Part shown: piece by piece, positions 7,770 to 10,622 of the stretch
Numbering within the stretch: the stretch's first letter is position 1
Layout of the letters: every line of letters begins with the position of its first letter
From: SMXL01 sp964527795
GTDB lineage: Bacteria; Bacteroidota; Rhodothermia; Rhodothermales; UBA10348
Direction: 5' to 3'
Assembly: GCA_964527795.1 (NCBI GenBank)
Contig: CAZGOS010000097.1
Span: 1 to 10,622 of the forward strand
DNA: 10,622 nucleotides
Program-made: the position numbers and the translations under genes
The notes under the pieces: generated by a model
What the model saw: only the letters and a program-made list of their open reading frames with translations
The model's database searches: none
What the model was told of the DNA's origin: nothing

Positions 7770-8015
7770 TTATAGGCCGGTTTTCCTCATGAACTCGAAC
7801 GTAGCATTCACGAGTGATCGAACTGTATGGACGGATCGGCGAGCGTCGGCAACTCGCCCATCAGATTATGCGTCAAGATCCTGGTACCTCGTGACAGAAA
7901 AGTGATTGAAGGCATTTTCAAAAAGATGATCCTTACTGCGAAAGTACTCGTAAATCGTGCCTTTTCCGACGCCGACCCCGCGTGCCGGTTCGATCATTCC
8001 GGCCGTGGCGATTCC
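7770..8015 (-). pseudogene. Decayed TetR-family regulator remnant upstream of the RND-LolA gene
   Basis: On the minus strand one frame reads GIATAGMIEPARG, then VGVGKGTIYEYFRSKDHLFE, the hallmark second half of a TetR helix-turn-helix, then a TAA at 7866-7868. The same frame resumes with RSLVNATFEFMRKTGL and ends at a TAA at 7770-7772. Before the motif the frame is broken by a TGA inside a 14-bp near-duplication, and no recognisable first helix of the DNA-binding domain is present. A working TetR protein is about 190-200 residues; fewer than 85 codons remain here. It lies on the same strand, 34 bp before the RND-LolA start, where such regulators usually sit in RND operons, so it is probably the lost local repressor. 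The rest of the gap, 8016-8128, holds no gene that I can support. Confidence 0.7.
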
Positions 8016-8041
8016 ACAGACTCATTGCCACAGACTAATTT
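8014..8041. repeat. Imperfect 14-bp tandem duplication at the break in the TetR remnant
   Basis: Two head-to-tail 14-bp units match at 12 of 14 positions, sharing CCACAGACT (8014-8022 and 8028-8036). Because 14 is not a multiple of three, the duplication shifts the frame. Removing one unit would join the TetR-motif frame to the open frame upstream of it, so the duplication may be one of the disabling lesions. Confidence 0.55.
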
Positions 8042-8128
8042 GGTGACAACAGAATCGGCGCAAATGCGTCGTATAGCTGAAACGGTGTTGGAGAATTGGA
8101 AGCCGTAGTCCATTAATTCGACGAAAAC

Positions 8129-9586
8129 ATGCTTTCCGGGTACAAATTCGTACTTGTTTATCCGATTCTGGTCGGAGCACTCGCGGCGTGCGCAGTCAAA
8201 CCCGTGACGGTCGTAGAGCATGAGCCGGTTGAAGAATGCGTATTGCTTGACGCTGAAAATACCGTCGCTCGGCCTGTTTCGATAGCCATCACCGCACAAA
8301 ACGCAGCGTCTCCCCTTCTCGAACCATGGGAGAAATTTCTTCGTTTTACGCAGAGATCATTATACGAAACGCTCATCAGCGTCGACTGCCGCGGTCGACT
8401 TCGTCCGGGACTCGCTGAGTCGTGGAAGAGCGAAAATCAGGGGACTCTGTGGACGTTTCGTCTGCGAGGCGGTGCCCGGTTTTCAGACGGCGAGCGTGTA
8501 ACGGCGCAGCGCCTCGCAGGAAACTGGCAGGTTGCGTTCGATCAGGATTCTCGAATCGACTCAATTGTCGCGATCGAAGAGCACACTGTGGCCGTCTACG
8601 TGGGTAGATCTTCGCCCGCAGTTCCATCCGTGTTTTCATCTCCGCGCTTCGCGGCGTCCAGTTCCTCGGCCGATCGTTCGTACACCGTTGGAACCGGTCC
8701 GTATCTGCAGAATTATCGAAATATGGACCGCCTCACTGGACTTCTTGAACCAAATCCTTACGCCGGAAATGCTGGACCCGCCATCGAAATCATCGATGCC
8801 CGGGCCGATGATGAGCGAGACCTCTTTTCCCAAAACATCGATCTCTTCATGACCTCGGATCCCGACGTCGTCGCTTACGCCAACTCTCTTGAAAGCTACC
8901 GGAGCATCGCCTTACCGTGGGAGAAAATCTACGTACTGCTATCGACCACGCGCGTAATCGAACCGGGTAGAATTGAAACGGACGATCCTCTTCCGAGGCA
9001 GCTTACCGATCGACTCGCGACAGAGTCGCTACGAACCGATTCCCGTGGGTTCGAATCGCCTCCGTGGTGGCACTCGTTGCAGGGGTGTCCGAGCGCGGAA
9101 GGTCGAATACCACGACGGCCGCGTGCATTCTTCTATACGTCCGGTTTTCGGCAGATTCTCTTTGACGAGAACGATGATATCGCGCGCAGCCTGGCGGGAA
9201 GAATTGTTGCACTGGCCTCGGAGGATGCAGACCTGAATCCCGACACGGAGGCACTCCTGGAACGTATTCCAGGTTTTCAGGATAATGAGATAGGCTTGAC
9301 GGCGAAAGCAGCCTCTCGGAACATCCTGAAGCAAAGTCTGGAGGGCGGAGACGACTTTGCCTACATCATACCCCTCCAGGTCCATCCATTCGATGCCTGC
9401 GGCGCCTGGTCTGAACTGATGCTGGAACGAATTCCCTGGTTGCCGGCCGGACCGAATAACCTCGGGATTGCCGTCGTACCTCTGGTAGATGTACGACCTC
9501 ACATCATCGCCCGGCCCGGGGATTTCGGCCTGACTGTCGACGGTTTCGGATACATGACTTTCACGCGTCCGGAGAGCGGGAGGTGA
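8129..9586 (+). CDS. Family 5 extracellular solute-binding lipoprotein (OppA/DppA-like)
   Basis: The 485-residue product is a predicted lipoprotein: a hydrophobic leader and lipobox LAAC put the lipidated Cys at residue 21. Family-5 substrate-binding motifs follow: SLYETLISVDCRGRLRPGLAESW (split as SLYETLI 77-83 and LRPGLAESW 91-99), LWTFRLRGGARFSDGERVTA (107-126) and VGTGPYLQNY (187-196). The C-terminal half is much less conserved, and the protein is shorter than the usual 500-600 residues. Four Cys besides the lipidated one (37, 86, 320, 424) could form disulfides. Homologues bind peptides, nickel or other small ligands for ABC import, but no permease or ATPase gene lies here. The next gene is a membrane sensor starting 3 bp after the stop, so it more likely presents a ligand to that sensor (inference). 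The start ATG has no strong Shine-Dalgarno. The ligand cannot be named. Confidence 0.85.
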   Translation: MLSGYKFVLVYPILVGALAACAVKPVTVVEHEPVEECVLLDAENTVARPVSIAITAQNAASPLLEPWEKFLRFTQRSLYETLISVDCRGRLRPGLAESWKSENQGTLWTFRLRGGARFSDGERVTAQRLAGNWQVAFDQDSRIDSIVAIEEHTVAVYVGRSSPAVPSVFSSPRFAASSSSADRSYTVGTGPYLQNYRNMDRLTGLLEPNPYAGNAGPAIEIIDARADDERDLFSQNIDLFMTSDPDVVAYANSLESYRSIALPWEKIYVLLSTTRVIEPGRIETDDPLPRQLTDRLATESLRTDSRGFESPPWWHSLQGCPSAEGRIPRRPRAFFYTSGFRQILFDENDDIARSLAGRIVALASEDADLNPDTEALLERIPGFQDNEIGLTAKAASRNILKQSLEGGDDFAYIIPLQVHPFDACGAWSELMLERIPWLPAGPNNLGIAVVPLVDVRPHIIARPGDFGLTVDGFGYMTFTRPESGR

Positions 9587-9590
9587 TCCA
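9579..9590 (+). promoter_or_regulatory. Extended Shine-Dalgarno overlapping the upstream stop codon
   Basis: GGAGGTGATCCA is perfectly complementary, over 12 nt, to the usual bacterial 16S rRNA 3' end. It spans the TGA of the binding-protein gene (9584-9586) and reaches the A of the sensor's ATG. The GGAGG core is 6 nt from the start. The layout implies strong, coupled initiation of the sensor. Confidence 0.75.
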
Positions 9591-10622
9591 TGAAATCGTT
9601 CCGGAATCGACTTCTCGTAACCTTTCTACTGGTCGTACTTCTACCCCTCGCAGCCCTCGCTTTTATTGTGCGCCGTGAAATGACGGGGCGGCTCACGCAG
9701 CAGTACGAAGCGAGAATCGAATCCATGATTGCCGGTATTGAAGACGATCTCGTTCGCGTGAGCGGCGATTTGCGAGCGAGCGTGGCTGCCATGCGCCAGG
9801 CTATCGTCGACGACAATCGGTTTCGAAGCGCCATCGACCGTTCAAACGCCGACCGTATGTACGTTCTCGATTACGCGAGCCGTGCGCAGCGTCTGGCTGG
9901 ATTATCGATGCTGCAGATCCAGGACGAGTCCGGAAGAATCGTCAGTTCGGGCCATTTTCGAAATGAATTTGACCGCCTGGACCCGGACCTGCCCGATGCC
10001 GTCAGGAGCGGATCTTCGGACTTGCACGCCCTTCCACTTGTATATGCACGGACTCCGGAGGGGCCTCTTTATGCCATCGCCGCCGTGGACTCGTTCCGCC
10101 TCGGGTCTCAAAGATTTTTTCTTATCGCGGGAATGGATTTCCGGGAAGATTTTCTGAATCGGTTGCCGGGAGGTGAAGACCTGTCGGTTGCTCTGTCGCT
10201 GCCGGGAGAATCGCTGTTTCCGGAAGACGGCGCAGGAGCGCCGGGAAGGCGTACTCCGAACACGCGTGCAGCAGCTCAGTCTATTCACCGCGAACTCAGC
10301 CTCGCTTTCATCGATTCGGATAGAGATGTCTCGACGGCAACCATCACCATTACAAACGATCTCACGGGTCTTCGAGCGCTTCGGAGCCGAATTGACCGGT
10401 GGTTTTTGATCGTCGTGGTTGTGATAGCGCTGCTTTCCGCCGTTCTCATCAGTTGGAACGCATCCCGGCTCAGCAAACCGCTTGTTCAACTCGCAGAAAA
10501 AACATCGCGCCTCGATCTCGACCACCTGAATGTCGACTTTGAATCCGACAGAAAAGATGAAATAGGAACCTTGTCGGCCATTCTTGCTGAACTCACTACT
10601 CGCTTGCGATCGAGCATCCTGG
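9590..10622 (+). CDS. Membrane sensor with extracytoplasmic domain and HAMP domain (probable histidine kinase), 3' end cut by window edge
   Basis: The frame is open for 344 codons to the window edge. TM1 lies at residues about 8-27, followed by an extracytoplasmic sensing region at about 29-268 that starts with a long helix and looks like a Cache-type sensor (LQIQDESGRIVSSGHF, 108-123; FFLIAGMDF, 176-184). TM2 is at about 271-289. A HAMP linker follows at about 290-340, with the conserved Pro of SKPLVQLAE (295-303) and DEIGTLSAIL (323-332). The output domain is outside the window. A histidine kinase is the likeliest, but a chemoreceptor, GGDEF or phosphatase output would also fit. It starts 3 bp after the solute-binding lipoprotein gene behind a very strong ribosome site, so the two are co-translated. 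The lipoprotein may be its ligand-binding partner. Confidence 0.85.
   Translation, partial: MKSFRNRLLVTFLLVVLLPLAALAFIVRREMTGRLTQQYEARIESMIAGIEDDLVRVSGDLRASVAAMRQAIVDDNRFRSAIDRSNADRMYVLDYASRAQRLAGLSMLQIQDESGRIVSSGHFRNEFDRLDPDLPDAVRSGSSDLHALPLVYARTPEGPLYAIAAVDSFRLGSQRFFLIAGMDFREDFLNRLPGGEDLSVALSLPGESLFPEDGAGAPGRRTPNTRAAAQSIHRELSLAFIDSDRDVSTATITITNDLTGLRALRSRIDRWFLIVVVVIALLSAVLISWNASRLSKPLVQLAEKTSRLDLDHLNVDFESDRKDEIGTLSAILAELTTRLRSSIL

Noticed and set aside
6695..7792. 365-codon open frame on the plus strand opposite the RND gene
   Set aside because: Its His/Asp/Gln-rich, low-complexity translation is what the antisense of hydrophobic membrane-protein codons gives. The RND frame on the other strand has clear family motifs throughout.
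7827..8108. 93-codon open frame on the plus strand in the gap before the lipoprotein gene
   Set aside because: It is antisense to the TetR remnant, and its translation resembles no family. The minus strand explains the sequence better.
7994..8299. 101-codon minus-strand frame overlapping the start of the binding-protein gene
   Set aside because: It overlaps the signal peptide region of a well-supported lipoprotein gene and shows no domain. Only its tail could relate to the TetR remnant, through the duplication.
9902..10525. 207-codon minus-strand frame opposite the sensor gene
   Set aside because: The plus strand carries a coupled start, two membrane helices and a HAMP domain. The antisense product is Arg-rich with no domain.
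1..10622. CRISPR arrays, tRNA or rRNA genes, insertion sequences, or phage genes
   Set aside because: I saw no regularly spaced repeats, cloverleaf-like segments, transposase or integrase motifs, or terminal inverted repeats anywhere in the window.

Overview
The window comes from a diderm (Gram-negative-type) bacterium. The evidence is a beta-barrel protein ending in a C-terminal Phe, a lipoprotein with a clear lipobox, a LolA-like periplasmic domain and a secreted arylsulfotransferase-like enzyme. Base composition looks moderately GC-rich by eye. Most starts have weak or no Shine-Dalgarno sequence, with two exceptions noted below. I cannot assign a genus or phylum from the sequence alone.

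Left region (1-3062). A secreted arylsulfotransferase-family protein lies on the minus strand and runs off the left edge. It starts with GTG and has no stop codon inside the window. Divergent from it, across about 106 bp, is a sugar-porter-type MFS transporter on the plus strand. This transporter may be read from a leaderless transcript.

Middle region (3059-8015, all minus strand). This is an envelope trafficking cassette. In transcription order it holds a decayed TetR-type regulator, a 1163-residue protein and an outer-membrane beta-barrel protein. The 1163-residue protein fuses an RND/MMPL transporter to a LolA-like 'outer membrane lipoprotein-sorting' domain that carries its own embedded signal peptide. 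The barrel gene's ATG directly abuts the TAG of the fusion gene, so the two are very probably co-translated. Together they could move a lipid or hydrophobic cargo between inner and outer membrane (inference). The barrel gene and the convergent MFS gene share a 4-bp overlap of interlocked stop codons.

Right region (8129-10622, plus strand). A family-5 solute-binding lipoprotein is followed 3 bp later by a membrane sensor with an extracytoplasmic domain and a HAMP domain, which runs off the right edge. The sensor's start is preceded by an unusually long Shine-Dalgarno match that overlaps the upstream stop codon. No ABC permease or ATPase is visible. The pair looks like a ligand-sensing module rather than an uptake system (inference).

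The most interesting items are the RND-LolA fusion, the binding-protein/sensor pair, and the broken TetR gene in the spot where a local repressor of the RND cassette would be expected.
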